Shown: positions 1-10,877 of the stretch, piece after piece
How positions within the stretch are numbered: the first letter of the stretch is position 1
How the letters are laid out: each line of letters opens with the position of its first letter
From: a bacterium
GTDB taxonomy: Bacteria; 4484-113; JAGGVC01
DNA length: 64,000 nucleotides
Assembly (NCBI GenBank): GCA_039961635.1
Contig: JABRWB010000008.1
Location: 1-64,000 of the forward strand
Direction of reading: 5' to 3'
The notes under the pieces: model-generated
Database searches by the model: none
What the model was told of the DNA's origin: nothing
The model's input: the letters and a program-made list of their open reading frames with translations, nothing else
Made by a program: the position numbers and the translations under genes

Positions 1-2281
1 CTTTGAGTCCTCCCGATCGGTTGCCGCCTCCGGACGCAATCTGCTTTCCGATATATTCCTGCTTGTCTTGAGGAAGCGTTTCCAGACCGGCGTCTGTGCT
101 CACCTTAAGCGCCGTACCGTCGGCCAACACCAGAATAACCTGCTCGCCGAGCGAAAGGTACTTGCCGAGCTCATGCGACTGCGCCATTAGGTCGAAATAT
201 GCCTGGCTGTATGCTTTGATTTCGGTCACTTGCATCTTGTCGGGATCAAACCGTGAATCGGTCCAGTATCCTTTGTTGAGGAAGTACGTCTGCTCGCCTA
301 CGTACTTGATGTTGGTCACCTGCACTTCGTCGCCTTCCGCGTTGTAGTAAGCCATCGGCGCGGCGGCGTTGCCTTGGCCGCCCGCGGCCTGGCCTTTTAG
401 CATTTGGTTGGTCGCCGACTGGCCGACCGCGCCGGCGCCGGAGACGTCCATCGCCAAGTCCTGCGCTTCTTTTGAGGCGCGCTCCAACTGCTCTTCCGCG
501 GGAGCGTACAGCATGTCGTCTTCGCGAATCAGGAAGCTTGTGTACTCCGTGATTATTCCGTAGCGCTTGGACAGGCGGATTATTTCGTCGATCAGCTCCT
601 GGTTGATTCCGTGTAGTCGTATTTCGTCCGTCAGATAGCCGATTTTGCGGCCCGCCCAGATGCGCGGCACGAAATTGTAAGACGCGCGCGAGGCGAAGCT
701 GACCGGAAAGCTGAAACTCTTTGCATTTCCGTCAACCTTTCCTGAAAGCTTAATCGTCGCGCTTCCGGCGCCCGGCTTGAACCTGCCCGTCAGGATAATC
801 TGGTTGCCCTTGAACAAATCGGGCATTTGGGGCGGATAAAGCTCACGGACGGTCGCGCCCTCGAACGAAATGGTCACGTCGGTAAGAACGGGGCTGGAAA
901 TCTTGCCGTACAGGCTGGATACTTTGACCTCGATGTCCTCGTTCGGGCGTACGTATTCCGTCATGCCATGGTTGGCCTCGGTGAGCTTGTCCAAAAGATG
1001 CGTGTTCACATCGTATCCGACGCCGAACGAGAACAACCGCGCCTTGGATTTGTTCGCAGCACTAACGTTCGAGATTATTCTGCTTTCATCGGTCTCGCCC
1101 ACGGTCGGCAGTCCGTCCGTCAAAAACACGATGTAGGATGGCTTGCTTCCGCCCTCTGCCTTGAGCATCTCCAGCGCGCGGAGGAGCGCCTCGTTGATGT
1201 TGGTTCCTCCGTCCGCTTCGAACTGGTTTACGAAATCCAGCGCCTCGTCGCGGCTCTTGTTGTCCCACGTTTTCATCCCGCTCTTGAAGCACTCCCAAAG
1301 CGAGTCGGAATATGCGATCACGTTGAATCGGTCGCCGGGATTCAAGCTGCGCAGCACGAACCGCAGCGCGTCTTTGGCCTGGGATATCTTGTCGTCGTCC
1401 AGCATGCTTCCGCTCTTGTCGAGAACGAAGATGAAGTTTTTCGCTATCACCTTCGCGCTTTCAGACTGGACGCGCGGCGTTACCGTCGCGACGAAAAATC
1501 CGTCCTCGCCGCTGTCTTCGGTGTAAGCCAGAAGACTCGCACCGATTTCGCGCGAATCAACCGAATAGTAGAGCGCGAAGTCCACGTCTGGGCGCACGTT
1601 CGAAGCTTCGTAGCTGGCGGTAGCCCGCTTGTCGTCCTGGCGGTTCACGCTGATCGTGTGCGTCGGCGAGTATATCGTCTTCAGCGGCGCGGACGTTTCG
1701 ATCTTGCACGCGACGGAAACCGAGTCGATCATCTGGGCGCTGAATTTTTCCGTGTTGAGCGGATAAACGTACTCGTACAGCCCGTTGTCCGCCTTTATCA
1801 TCTGCGTGTACGAAAGCTCGACGCGCTTTTTCTCGCCCGGCTCTATTGGAAATACGCGCGCGCGGAACGCGTCGTTTCCGATGTATTCGAGAAGCGCCGG
1901 ATCGCGCTGCTGGCGCACGATGTCCTCGTAAATCTTGCGCGCCTCGCTTGCGGGCAGCACCTTGCCGGAAATTTTCTCGCCGCCCACCCACATCGCGAAA
2001 TTCTCCAGAGTGGCGCCGTGCGGAATGGGGAAAACATAGTCCGCTTCGATGCGGCGCCCGGTCAGATTCTCGAATTCCTGGTCCACGCGGGTTCGCACGA
2101 GGCCGTCGGATATTTCGACAGTGACGCGGTGGTAGCGGATGGCGAACGCGTCGCGCACGGGAATTTCCGCAGGGGGGATCATTATCCCGTCGGCATGTGC
2201 GGGAATCGCGGGCGCCAAAATGAACGCCGAAACTGCGATTAATGCAAAAAAGGCGGAAAACGCCCCAAAACGATTGCTCAT
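1..2281 (-). CDS. VIT and von Willebrand factor A domain protein (3' end missing)
   Basis: Reads from ATG at 2281 off the left edge, so 760 codons are visible and the C-terminus is missing. Residues 1-31 form a Sec signal peptide ending AHA. Residues about 35-165 read as a VIT domain (RVDQEFENLTGRRIEADYVF). Residues about 280-450 are a VWA domain with the MIDAS motif DKSGS near residue 288 and a later FLTDGLPTVGE stretch. Family knowledge: VIT-VWA proteins are exported adhesion or protein-binding proteins related to inter-alpha-trypsin inhibitor heavy chains. GGAGG lies 8 nt before the ATG, and a TATACT box lies about 40 nt upstream. It is probably transcribed separately from murA, given the roughly 200-bp gap. 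A C-terminal anchor or sorting signal cannot be assessed. Confidence 0.9.
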   Translation of the reverse strand, partial: MSNRFGAFSAFFALIAVSAFILAPAIPAHADGIMIPPAEIPVRDAFAIRYHRVTVEISDGLVRTRVDQEFENLTGRRIEADYVFPIPHGATLENFAMWVGGEKISGKVLPASEARKIYEDIVRQQRDPALLEYIGNDAFRARVFPIEPGEKKRVELSYTQMIKADNGLYEYVYPLNTEKFSAQMIDSVSVACKIETSAPLKTIYSPTHTISVNRQDDKRATASYEASNVRPDVDFALYYSVDSREIGASLLAYTEDSGEDGFFVATVTPRVQSESAKVIAKNFIFVLDKSGSMLDDDKISQAKDALRFVLRSLNPGDRFNVIAYSDSLWECFKSGMKTWDNKSRDEALDFVNQFEADGGTNINEALLRALEMLKAEGGSKPSYIVFLTDGLPTVGETDESRIISNVSAANKSKARLFSFGVGYDVNTHLLDKLTEANHGMTEYVRPNEDIEVKVSSLYGKISSPVLTDVTISFEGATVRELYPPQMPDLFKGNQIILTGRFKPGAGSATIKLSGKVDGNAKSFSFPVSFASRASYNFVPRIWAGRKIGYLTDEIRLHGINQELIDEIIRLSKRYGIITEYTSFLIREDDMLYAPAEEQLERASKEAQDLAMDVSGAGAVGQSATNQMLKGQAAGGQGNAAAPMAYYNAEGDEVQVTNIKYVGEQTYFLNKGYWTDSRFDPDKMQVTEIKAYSQAYFDLMAQSHELGKYLSLGEQVILVLADGTALKVSTDAGLETLPQDKQEYIGKQIASGGGNRSGGLK

Positions 2282-2319
2282 GGTTGGTACCTCCGATGGA
2301 TGCGGCCCGGATGCGCCAA

Positions 2320-2325
2320 AGTATA
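2320..2325 (-). promoter_or_regulatory. -10 box of the VIT/VWA gene
   Basis: TATACT on the minus strand about 40 nt before the ATG at 2281, leaving a leader that contains the GGAGG site. No convincing -35 hexamer was seen. Confidence 0.45.
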
Positions 2326-2484
2326 CACAAAACGGTAAGACGCCCGATTTTCCGCCTGGTTCACAAACACAAGGCGGTTTAACGGCTGCGGGCTGCAATG
2401 GTTTACTGTCGCAGGGAAGAAAAAATCTTCCAATAAAAAATATCGCGGCGCATTTATTAAATGTGTTGGAACGGCCCTTTTGGG

Positions 2485-3780
2485 CTAGGCGCCGTTCTCC
2501 TCGCCGGATTCCAGGTACATGTCGCCGTCCCTTCTCTCTATTTCCGCACCGAGCATGGCCAGCTTTCGCTCGATGTGTTCGTGGCCGCGGTCAATGAATC
2601 CCACTCCGGTAATCGTAGTCTCGCCCGACGCCATAAGCCCGGCGATGACCATCGCCGCGCCGCCGCGTATGTCGTACGCCTTGACCGGCGCGCCGGAAAG
2701 CGAGCCTTCCATCGGCTCGACTATGGCGGTGTTTCCGCGCGTTTTGATTCGCGCGCCCATCCTGTTCAGCTCCGCGACATGGGTGAAACGATTTTCGTAA
2801 AGCGTTTCGGTGACGATTGATACGCCCGATGCGCGGGTCAGCAGCGTCATCATCTGCGGCTGGAGATCGGTAGGGAATCCGGGATACACGAGCGTGCGCA
2901 CCGATGTGGGCGCTATTTTTTCCGGCGCGTCCACGGAAATCGAATCCTTGGTCAAAACGACGTTGCAGCCGATTTCGATCAGTTTATCGGTCAGCGCCGT
3001 CAAGTGTTCCGGCTCGGCTCCGGCCACCGTTACTTTTCCCGCTGTCGCCGCGCCCGCGATAAGCAGCGCGCCCGCTTCGATTCTGTCCGGAATAATCGTA
3101 TAGTCGGCGGAGTGCAGCGAGCGGACGCCTTCAATTTCGATTTCGCGCGTGCCCGCGCCCGAAATCCGCGCGCCGCAGGCGGAGAGAAACCCCGCGAGGT
3201 CGTAAATCTCCGGCTCCATCGCGCAGTTGTAAACTTTCGTTTTTCCCTCCGACAGAACCGCGGCCATTATCGCGTTTTCGGTTGCGCCGACCGACGGCAT
3301 TTCAAGGTAAAGCTCGCCGGACGCGGGTTTGCCTTTCGCGACGATCAAGCCCTTGTCCTGCTCGATTTCAACCCCCAGCCCCTTGAGAGCGGTCAAATGC
3401 GAATCCACGGAGCGCACGCCGATGCGGCATCCGCCCGGAAGGGGCACACGCGCCTCGCCGAACCGCGCGACGAGCGGCCCGAGAACGAGAAAGCTGGCGC
3501 GCATCTTTTCGACAAGCTCGTACGGGGCTTCGACGCCGGATACTCCCGATGCGTCTATTTCAAGCGTATGCTCGGCCGCGTTATACGAGGACTTCGCGCC
3601 CAGAGCGTCGATCATTTCGCAGATTACGCGGATATCGGTCAGGTCGGGGATGCGCGAGAGAGAAACCTTGCCCTGCACAAGAAGAGATGCCGCGATGATG
3701 GGCAACGCGGCGTTTTTGCTGCCGCTGGCTTCGACCGAACCTTCGAGGGTCTTTCCCCCCCGAATCCAGAGGTGGGACAA
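2485..3780 (-). CDS. murA: UDP-N-acetylglucosamine 1-carboxyvinyltransferase
   Basis: Transfers enolpyruvate from PEP to UDP-GlcNAc, the first committed step of peptidoglycan synthesis, in the cytosol. At 431 aa it is typical of the family. The N-terminus has the conserved SGSKNAALP with Lys22 and Asn23. The active-site loop PGGCRIG carries Cys118, the residue alkylated by fosfomycin, so the enzyme is predicted to be fosfomycin-sensitive. GFPTDLQPQ near residue 300 holds the catalytic Asp. The start is TTG at 3780, preceded by GGGAGGCGG inside the end of atpC, with two bases between the genes. It is therefore the last gene of the atp operon, which would couple wall synthesis to ATP synthase expression. 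No good intrinsic terminator follows. Confidence 0.96.
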   Translation of the reverse strand: MSHLWIRGGKTLEGSVEASGSKNAALPIIAASLLVQGKVSLSRIPDLTDIRVICEMIDALGAKSSYNAAEHTLEIDASGVSGVEAPYELVEKMRASFLVLGPLVARFGEARVPLPGGCRIGVRSVDSHLTALKGLGVEIEQDKGLIVAKGKPASGELYLEMPSVGATENAIMAAVLSEGKTKVYNCAMEPEIYDLAGFLSACGARISGAGTREIEIEGVRSLHSADYTIIPDRIEAGALLIAGAATAGKVTVAGAEPEHLTALTDKLIEIGCNVVLTKDSISVDAPEKIAPTSVRTLVYPGFPTDLQPQMMTLLTRASGVSIVTETLYENRFTHVAELNRMGARIKTRGNTAIVEPMEGSLSGAPVKAYDIRGGAAMVIAGLMASGETTITGVGFIDRGHEHIERKLAMLGAEIERRDGDMYLESGEENGA

Positions 3781-3782
3781 AC

Positions 3783-4244
3783 CTACCGCCTCCCGTACTT
3801 CTTAGCGATCTCCTCGCGGTTGAGTGCGCGAAGAAGCGCCGCGCGCGCGCGTTCCTCGTCGGTGCCGCTCTCCTTCGATTCCAGGCGCTTGCGCGCGCGC
3901 TCTTCGGACTCTCGGGCGCGCTCGCAGTCGATCGCGCCCGCGTATTCGATCGAATCCGCGTAAACGGTCACGTCGCCGCCGTCCGCGACTTCCAAAAGCC
4001 CGCCGCTGATCGCGAAGTGCAGGACGCGCGGCCCGCCCTCCGCCCGGTCCTCGATAATCATCAAGTCGCCGATGCCCACTCCGGCCAGCATTTGTGCGTG
4101 GCCGGGCTTTATCCCTGCAAATCCGTCCAGCGCGGGAAAAACGAGGTCGGTCGCCAGCCCGCTGAACCGGTCGCCCGGCGCAAGCTCGACGTACTTTCCG
4201 TCCGGCTCCAGTATTTCCACCTTGAAGTTGCGCCCGATGCTCAT
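3783..4244 (-). CDS. atpC: F1 ATP synthase subunit epsilon
   Basis: Epsilon subunit of the F1 sector, part of the central stalk and a regulator of ATP hydrolysis. The 153 residues start with the beta-sandwich domain (FKVEILEPDGKYVELAPGD, FAGIKPGHAQML). A C-terminal region rich in Arg and Glu (about residues 105-153) corresponds to the two-helix hairpin. It directly follows atpD with three bases between the genes and precedes murA by two. It is somewhat longer than the usual 130-140 residues because of the charged tail. Confidence 0.93.
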   Translation of the reverse strand: MSIGRNFKVEILEPDGKYVELAPGDRFSGLATDLVFPALDGFAGIKPGHAQMLAGVGIGDLMIIEDRAEGGPRVLHFAISGGLLEVADGGDVTVYADSIEYAGAIDCERARESEERARKRLESKESGTDEERARAALLRALNREEIAKKYGRR

Positions 4245-4247
4245 TCT

Positions 4248-6598
<2,351 letters not shown>

Positions 6599-6607
6599 AT
6601 CCGGTTA

Positions 6608-6967
6608 CTAATGCCTGCCGAGGAATCCCATTCTCGCTTCGTCATCCGGAACGCCGGTTACGCCCTGCCTGCCGGGAATGTAAATCATCGAAAGTATGAA
6701 ACTCCACTGGATGAGGATATGCGCAACGTGGCACTCCTCACGGCGCTCGGTCGCAGGAATGAAATTGCCTTCAGAGTCGTAAGCGGGCGTGATGCAGTAT
6801 CGCTCGTCCTTTACCCAAACGCCGAAGCTGTCGTAACCTGAAACGGTTGCGTAGAATTTCGGGCTGTTAAGCCCTTCGATTTTGAGCTGACTGAACGCGT
6901 CCGGCTTCAGCATCAATAGAACCTGACGCCCGACGACTTCCTCCAGATTTATGGTGCGCTCGTTCAA
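6608..6967 (-). CDS. Small protein of unknown function inserted between atpA and atpG
   Basis: I do not recognise this 119-residue protein. The open frame extends further upstream, but the supported start is TTG at 6967: CCGGAGCGG lies just before it, and it falls 16 nt after the atpA stop. The sequence opens (M)NERTINLEEVVGRQVLLM. It contains a compact core (PKFYATVSGYDSFGVWVKD) and a hydrophobic stretch, AHILIQWSFILSMIYI, near the C-terminus that could be a buried strand or helix or a membrane-contacting segment. It ends 9 nt before atpG. Position and spacing put it inside the atp transcript, so a role with ATP synthase, for example assembly or regulation, is a reasonable inference, but nothing in the sequence proves it. 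Codon use resembles the neighbours. Confidence 0.75.
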   Translation of the reverse strand: MNERTINLEEVVGRQVLLMLKPDAFSQLKIEGLNSPKFYATVSGYDSFGVWVKDERYCITPAYDSEGNFIPATERREECHVAHILIQWSFILSMIYIPGRQGVTGVPDDEARMGFLGRH

Positions 6968-6983
6968 ACGGTTTCCGCTCCGG

Positions 6984-8639
6984 CTACTCCGCCATCGCCT
7001 CGCTTGGTTTGAATATTCCCGCGAACTCCTTGCAAGCCTTGGCCAAACCGGCAAAGAGCTCGTCCATCTTTTTCTTGATTAAGTCGTTGTTTTCCTTGAT
7101 CTTGGACTTAATCGTCTCCGCCTCCGCGTGCGCGGACGACTGCCCCTTGGCCGCGGCTTCCTCGCGATCTTCGAACTGGTCTGTCAACTTGCGATCCTCG
7201 CCTTCAAGAGCCGCCACTTCCTTGAAGGTTTGGAAAATAATCGGATGCTTGTCCTTGAGAAAAGCCACAAACTCCTGGGCGTAGCGCTGCACGTCCTTTA
7301 CGGGATATCCGTCCAGGTATCCCTCCGTGCCGGAATATATCACGGCAATCTGTTCTTCGACCGGGATTGGAGCATACTGCGGCTGCTTGAGCAGCTCGAC
7401 CATTCGCTCGCCTCGGGTGAGCTGCATCTGCGTGGATTTGTCCAACTCGCTGCCGAACTGCGCGAACGCGGCAAGCTCGCGGTACTGCGCGAGGTCGAGG
7501 CGCAACGAGCCCGCGACTTTCTTCATCATTCGGGTTTGGGCATTTCCGCCGACGCGGGATACCGACAGGCCGACGTTCACGGCGGGGCGAACGCCCTGGT
7601 AGAACAAATCCGATTCGAGATAAATCTGGCCGTCGGTAATCGAAATCACGTTCGTGGGGATGTACGCGGACACGTCGCCCGCCTGGGTTTCGATAATCGG
7701 CAGCGCGGTGAGACTCCCGCCGCGCTTCAGCTTGATCGCCCGCTCCAGCAATCTCGAATGCAGATAGAACACGTCGCCCGGATACGCCTCGCGGCCCGGC
7801 GGACGGCGCAACAGCAGCGAAAGCTGGCGGTACGCCTGTGCATGCTTGGTCAGGTCGTCGTACACAACCAAAACGTGCTTGTTGTTGTACAAGAAGTGCT
7901 CTCCCATCGCGCATCCCGCGTAAGGCGCGATGTACTGCAGCGGCGCGGGGTCGGTCGCGCCCGCGACGACGACCGTGGTGTACTCCATCGCGCCTTCCTT
8001 CTGGAAGCGGTCGATGACGCGCGCGACGGTCGAGCTTTTCTGGCCGATCGCGACATAAATGCAAAGCACGTCGGTGTCGCGCTGGTTGATAATCGTGTCC
8101 ACCGCGATCGCGGTTTTGCCGGTGCCGCGGTCGCCGATTATCAGCTCGCGCTGGCCGCGGCCGATCGGGATCATTGAGTCAATCGCCTTAAGTCCCGTTT
8201 GGAGCGGCTCCTTGACCGGCTGGCGCTGTACGACGCCGTCCGCGCGTTTTTCGATGGGCCGCTTTTCGTGCGTGGCAATGACGCCCTTGCCGTCCAGCGG
8301 CTCGCCGAGCGGGTTGATTACGCGCCCGATGATCGCGTCGCCGACCGGAACCTGGATGATCTCGCCCGTGCGCCGCACTTCGTCGCCTTCCTTGACGAGC
8401 TGGTCATGGCCCATCAGAACCACGCCCACGTTCTCTTCTTCAAGGTTGAGCGCGATTCCCGCGACTCCGTGCGGGAATTCCAGCTTTTCCGCCGCCATGC
8501 ACTTCTCAAGCCCGTACACCTGCGCGATGCCGTCGCCGACGGAAAGCACTATGCCGCGGTCTTCCATCGTCAGCTCGCCCTGGTAGGTGGCGATTTCGGC
8601 CTTGAGAATGCTCGATATTTCTTCGGGTCTGATGCTCAC
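6984..8639 (-). CDS. atpA: F1 ATP synthase subunit alpha with extended C-terminus
   Basis: Non-catalytic nucleotide-binding alpha subunit, 551 aa. It has the P-loop [15 protein letters not shown] near residue 170, [13 protein letters not shown], the Arg-finger region [30 protein letters not shown], and the usual C-terminal helical domain. Family members are usually about 500-513 residues. The extra 40 or so here form a charged, Ala/Lys/Glu-rich helical tail (about residues 490-545, with [13 protein letters not shown] and [17 protein letters not shown]) that looks like a coiled coil. The gene lies 40 nt after atpH and is followed by an extra small gene rather than atpG. Confidence 0.97.
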   Translation of the reverse strand: MSIRPEEISSILKAEIATYQGELTMEDRGIVLSVGDGIAQVYGLEKCMAAEKLEFPHGVAGIALNLEEENVGVVLMGHDQLVKEGDEVRRTGEIIQVPVGDAIIGRVINPLGEPLDGKGVIATHEKRPIEKRADGVVQRQPVKEPLQTGLKAIDSMIPIGRGQRELIIGDRGTGKTAIAVDTIINQRDTDVLCIYVAIGQKSSTVARVIDRFQKEGAMEYTTVVVAGATDPAPLQYIAPYAGCAMGEHFLYNNKHVLVVYDDLTKHAQAYRQLSLLLRRPPGREAYPGDVFYLHSRLLERAIKLKRGGSLTALPIIETQAGDVSAYIPTNVISITDGQIYLESDLFYQGVRPAVNVGLSVSRVGGNAQTRMMKKVAGSLRLDLAQYRELAAFAQFGSELDKSTQMQLTRGERMVELLKQPQYAPIPVEEQIAVIYSGTEGYLDGYPVKDVQRYAQEFVAFLKDKHPIIFQTFKEVAALEGEDRKLTDQFEDREEAAAKGQSSAHAEAETIKSKIKENNDLIKKKMDELFAGLAKACKEFAGIFKPSEAMAE

Positions 8640-8679
8640 TTAACTTCCTCCCCTCCGGCGGGAATCCGCCGCAGGATCA

Positions 8680-9228
8680 TCAATGCTGGTAAATCAGGAG
8701 CGCCTCATGCATCTGCTTGAGCCGGGATGCGATCGTGCCGTCAATCACGGTGTGGCGCCCCAGGTAAACTTTCGCTCCGCCTATGATTCCTGAATCCACT
8801 TCGGTCCTGACGCGCAAGTCCGGATATTTAGTGAATTTGCGCAGTTTCGCGACCAGCCGATCTACGTAATCCTGGTCCGCTTCAACGGCGGTGACCAGCC
8901 TCACTTCCTCGATGCCGCGGAACCGGTCGGTCAGAATGTCGAAATAGTCGAAGACGATCTCGGCCACGCCCATTCTGCCCTTTTCGAGAAGCAGCTCCAA
9001 TGTGCGGAACACCGCGGGATGAACGGACTGGCGGAAGACCTTTTCCAGGAAAGCGCGCTTGTCCGACATGCGTATCTGCGGCTGCGAAAAGAACCGCTGC
9101 AGCGCTTTGTCCGCAAACACCTCTTCCAGTTGCAGGCACTGCGCGTCGATCTCCTCGACCTTGCCCAGTTCGAGCGCCAGCTCGAACAGCGCCACCGCGT
9201 ACCGCTTTGCCACACGGCGGTCTTTCAT
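8680..9228 (-). CDS. atpH: F1 ATP synthase subunit delta
   Basis: Peripheral-stalk delta (OSCP-like) subunit, 182 aa. The N-terminal helical domain has RRVAKRYAVALFELALE, and the C-terminal domain ends with the family motif DSGIIGGAKVYLGRHTVIDGTIASRLKQM. Its ATG overlaps the atpF stop by 4 nt (ATGA), so the two are translationally coupled. Normal length for the family. Confidence 0.95.
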   Translation of the reverse strand: MKDRRVAKRYAVALFELALELGKVEEIDAQCLQLEEVFADKALQRFFSQPQIRMSDKRAFLEKVFRQSVHPAVFRTLELLLEKGRMGVAEIVFDYFDILTDRFRGIEEVRLVTAVEADQDYVDRLVAKLRKFTKYPDLRVRTEVDSGIIGGAKVYLGRHTVIDGTIASRLKQMHEALLIYQH

Positions 9229-9722
9229 CGGACGCTCTCCACCTCACCGAGGTAGCGCTCAAGCAGCCCCAGATGCGCCTTGCGGTCGAGTACGGACGGA
9301 TCCTTGAGCAGCTTTTCCGACACCGCGAACGTCAGGTTGACGACTTCGTTGCGCAGCTCCGCGCGCGCGATTTCCCGCGCCCGCTCCACGTCCGCCGCGG
9401 CTTTCGCCAGCAGCTTTTCGCGTTCGGCCTCGGCGCCGGACTTGATTTCGGCCGCGATTTCCTCGCCGCGCTTTATCGCGTCCTGGATGCGCCGGGTGGC
9501 CTCCTCCTGGATTTCGCGCAGCTTCAACTCGTACTCCTCCTGGAGCTTGACGGCGGCCGCCTGCTTGGCCTCCGCCTCGCCGAAGGAGCGGTCGATCGCG
9601 TCCTTGCGCGCGTCGATCATGCCGAGGATCGGCTTCCAAGCCATCCGGTAAAGCACGATCGCGAACAGGATGAACGCGACGATGTGCCAGATAAGTTGAT
9701 TGATGCTTACAAGTTCGCCCAC
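9225..9722 (-). CDS. atpF: F0 ATP synthase subunit b
   Basis: Peripheral-stalk b subunit, 165 aa from a GTG at 9722 preceded by GGGAGG at 7-8 nt. The open frame extends upstream, but that extension is basic and lacks a ribosome site. One N-terminal membrane segment (INQLIWHIVAFILFAIVLY) is followed by PILGMIDARKDAIDRSF and a long Ala/Glu/Lys coiled coil that dimerises. It follows atpE after 46 nt and overlaps atpH by 4 nt. Confidence 0.93.
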   Translation of the reverse strand: MGELVSINQLIWHIVAFILFAIVLYRMAWKPILGMIDARKDAIDRSFGEAEAKQAAAVKLQEEYELKLREIQEEATRRIQDAIKRGEEIAAEIKSGAEAEREKLLAKAAADVERAREIARAELRNEVVNLTFAVSEKLLKDPSVLDRKAHLGLLERYLGEVESVR

Positions 9723-9768
9723 GCCGGAACCTCCCTGGCGGAAAATACCAATGCAGACATTCCGCCGT

Positions 9769-9975
9769 CTAGCCGCCGCCGCGCAGGTAAGTCGCAACCA
9801 GCGCGTAAATCGTGAGCGCTTCGATGAACGCCGCGCCGATGATCATCGACGTCTGAAGCTGGCCCTGGATGGAGGGCTGGCGGCCCATCGCCTGGAGGGC
9901 GCCGTTGACCGCGATGCCGATTCCGATGCCGGATCCGAGGGCCGCAATGCCCAGACCGAGAAAATACAGATCCAT
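9769..9975 (-). CDS. atpE: F0 ATP synthase subunit c
   Basis: A 68-residue two-helix proteolipid that forms the rotor ring. Helix 1 has the glycine zipper GSGIGIGIAVNGAL, the polar loop is GRQPS, and helix 2 carries the ion-binding Glu52 in AAFIEALTIY. Sodium-type c subunits have a Gln in helix 1 and Ser/Thr after the Glu. Here those positions are Ile and Ala, so proton coupling is predicted. A strong GGAGG lies 7 nt before the ATG. Confidence 0.95.
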   Translation of the reverse strand: MDLYFLGLGIAALGSGIGIGIAVNGALQAMGRQPSIQGQLQTSMIIGAAFIEALTIYALVATYLRGGG

Positions 9976-10007
9976 ACCTGATTCCTCCGAAGTTTATGAA
10001 ACGACAA

Positions 10008-10877
10008 CTAATGGTGTTCCCCGTGGGGAAGTACAAGCAATATGTAAACCGCGGTGAGCATGCTGAAAATCAGCGCCTGTATCACCGAAAGCAAAAGCGC
10101 GAGAAACAAAAACGGCCAATGAAGCGGAATCATCAGCTTGAACCATCCGACAATCGGAATGGAAATGAGTCCGATGAAAACGCCCAGAAGAATATCCTTT
10201 CCCAGGATGTTGCCGAATAGACGAAGCGACAGGCTTATTGGTCTTATCAGCTCTTCGAGAATGTGAAGGATGAGAAAAAGCGGCGAGAGACCCCATGTGA
10301 TGGCATCGGTCGGGCTGCCGAGAAGGTGCTTGAACCATCCTCCGAATCCGTTTCGCGAAATGCCTACGTACTGCACGTAAAAGAACACGATCGTCGCCAT
10401 CGCGAGGTTCATTGAAAGGCTTGCGGAGGTCGCGAAGCCGAGCGGGACGATTCCGTTCAAATTCTGAAACAGGATGTAAACGAACAGCGTTCCGATCAGC
10501 CAGATGTGCTTGTTGACCTCGTGCTTGCCCAGAACGCCGCCGAAAAAGTCGCGCAATCCGCCCAGAAACATCTCGGTGACGATGTAAAGCCTGCCGGTCG
10601 GGCGCATCTTCATCCCGCCGCGCGCGATCGCAATCCAAGCGATTATCGTGAGCATGATGAGGATGCTGTATGAAATGAAAGTGATGTCGGTGAGCGAAAG
10701 TTCGCGGCCGAAGATTGTGAATTTATCGGCGTGAATCACACCGAGGTCTTTCAAGACGACGAAAACGTTGGGAAGCTCGGGTACGTGGTGGCCGCCTTCG
10801 TGCGCGGCATGCGCGGCGTGTTCCGCCGCTCCGGCTACCTCGTGACCTTGCTCACTTGCGAGAACCATATACTGCAT
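10008..10877 (-). CDS. atpB: F0 ATP synthase subunit a
   Basis: Membrane stator subunit forming the proton half-channels, 289 aa with about six hydrophobic segments. The essential Arg is in the motif EELIRPISLSLRLFGNILGKD. The N-terminus has a His/Ala-rich stretch (GHEVAGAAEHAAHAAHEGGHH) before the first helix. The gene overlaps the end of the upstream atpZ-atpI fusion by 26 nt. It ends 32 nt before atpE. Confidence 0.95.
   Translation of the reverse strand: MQYMVLASEQGHEVAGAAEHAAHAAHEGGHHVPELPNVFVVLKDLGVIHADKFTIFGRELSLTDITFISYSILIMLTIIAWIAIARGGMKMRPTGRLYIVTEMFLGGLRDFFGGVLGKHEVNKHIWLIGTLFVYILFQNLNGIVPLGFATSASLSMNLAMATIVFFYVQYVGISRNGFGGWFKHLLGSPTDAITWGLSPLFLILHILEELIRPISLSLRLFGNILGKDILLGVFIGLISIPIVGWFKLMIPLHWPFLFLALLLSVIQALIFSMLTAVYILLVLPHGEHH

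Noticed and set aside
827-2242. Long plus-strand reading frame opposite the VIT/VWA gene
   Set aside because: No family motifs, and the opposite strand encodes a clear VIT-VWA protein. High-GC genes often leave open antisense frames.
2415-2431. Hairpin GGAAGA/TCTTCC after murA as its terminator
   Set aside because: The short stem is not followed by a T-tract in the murA direction.
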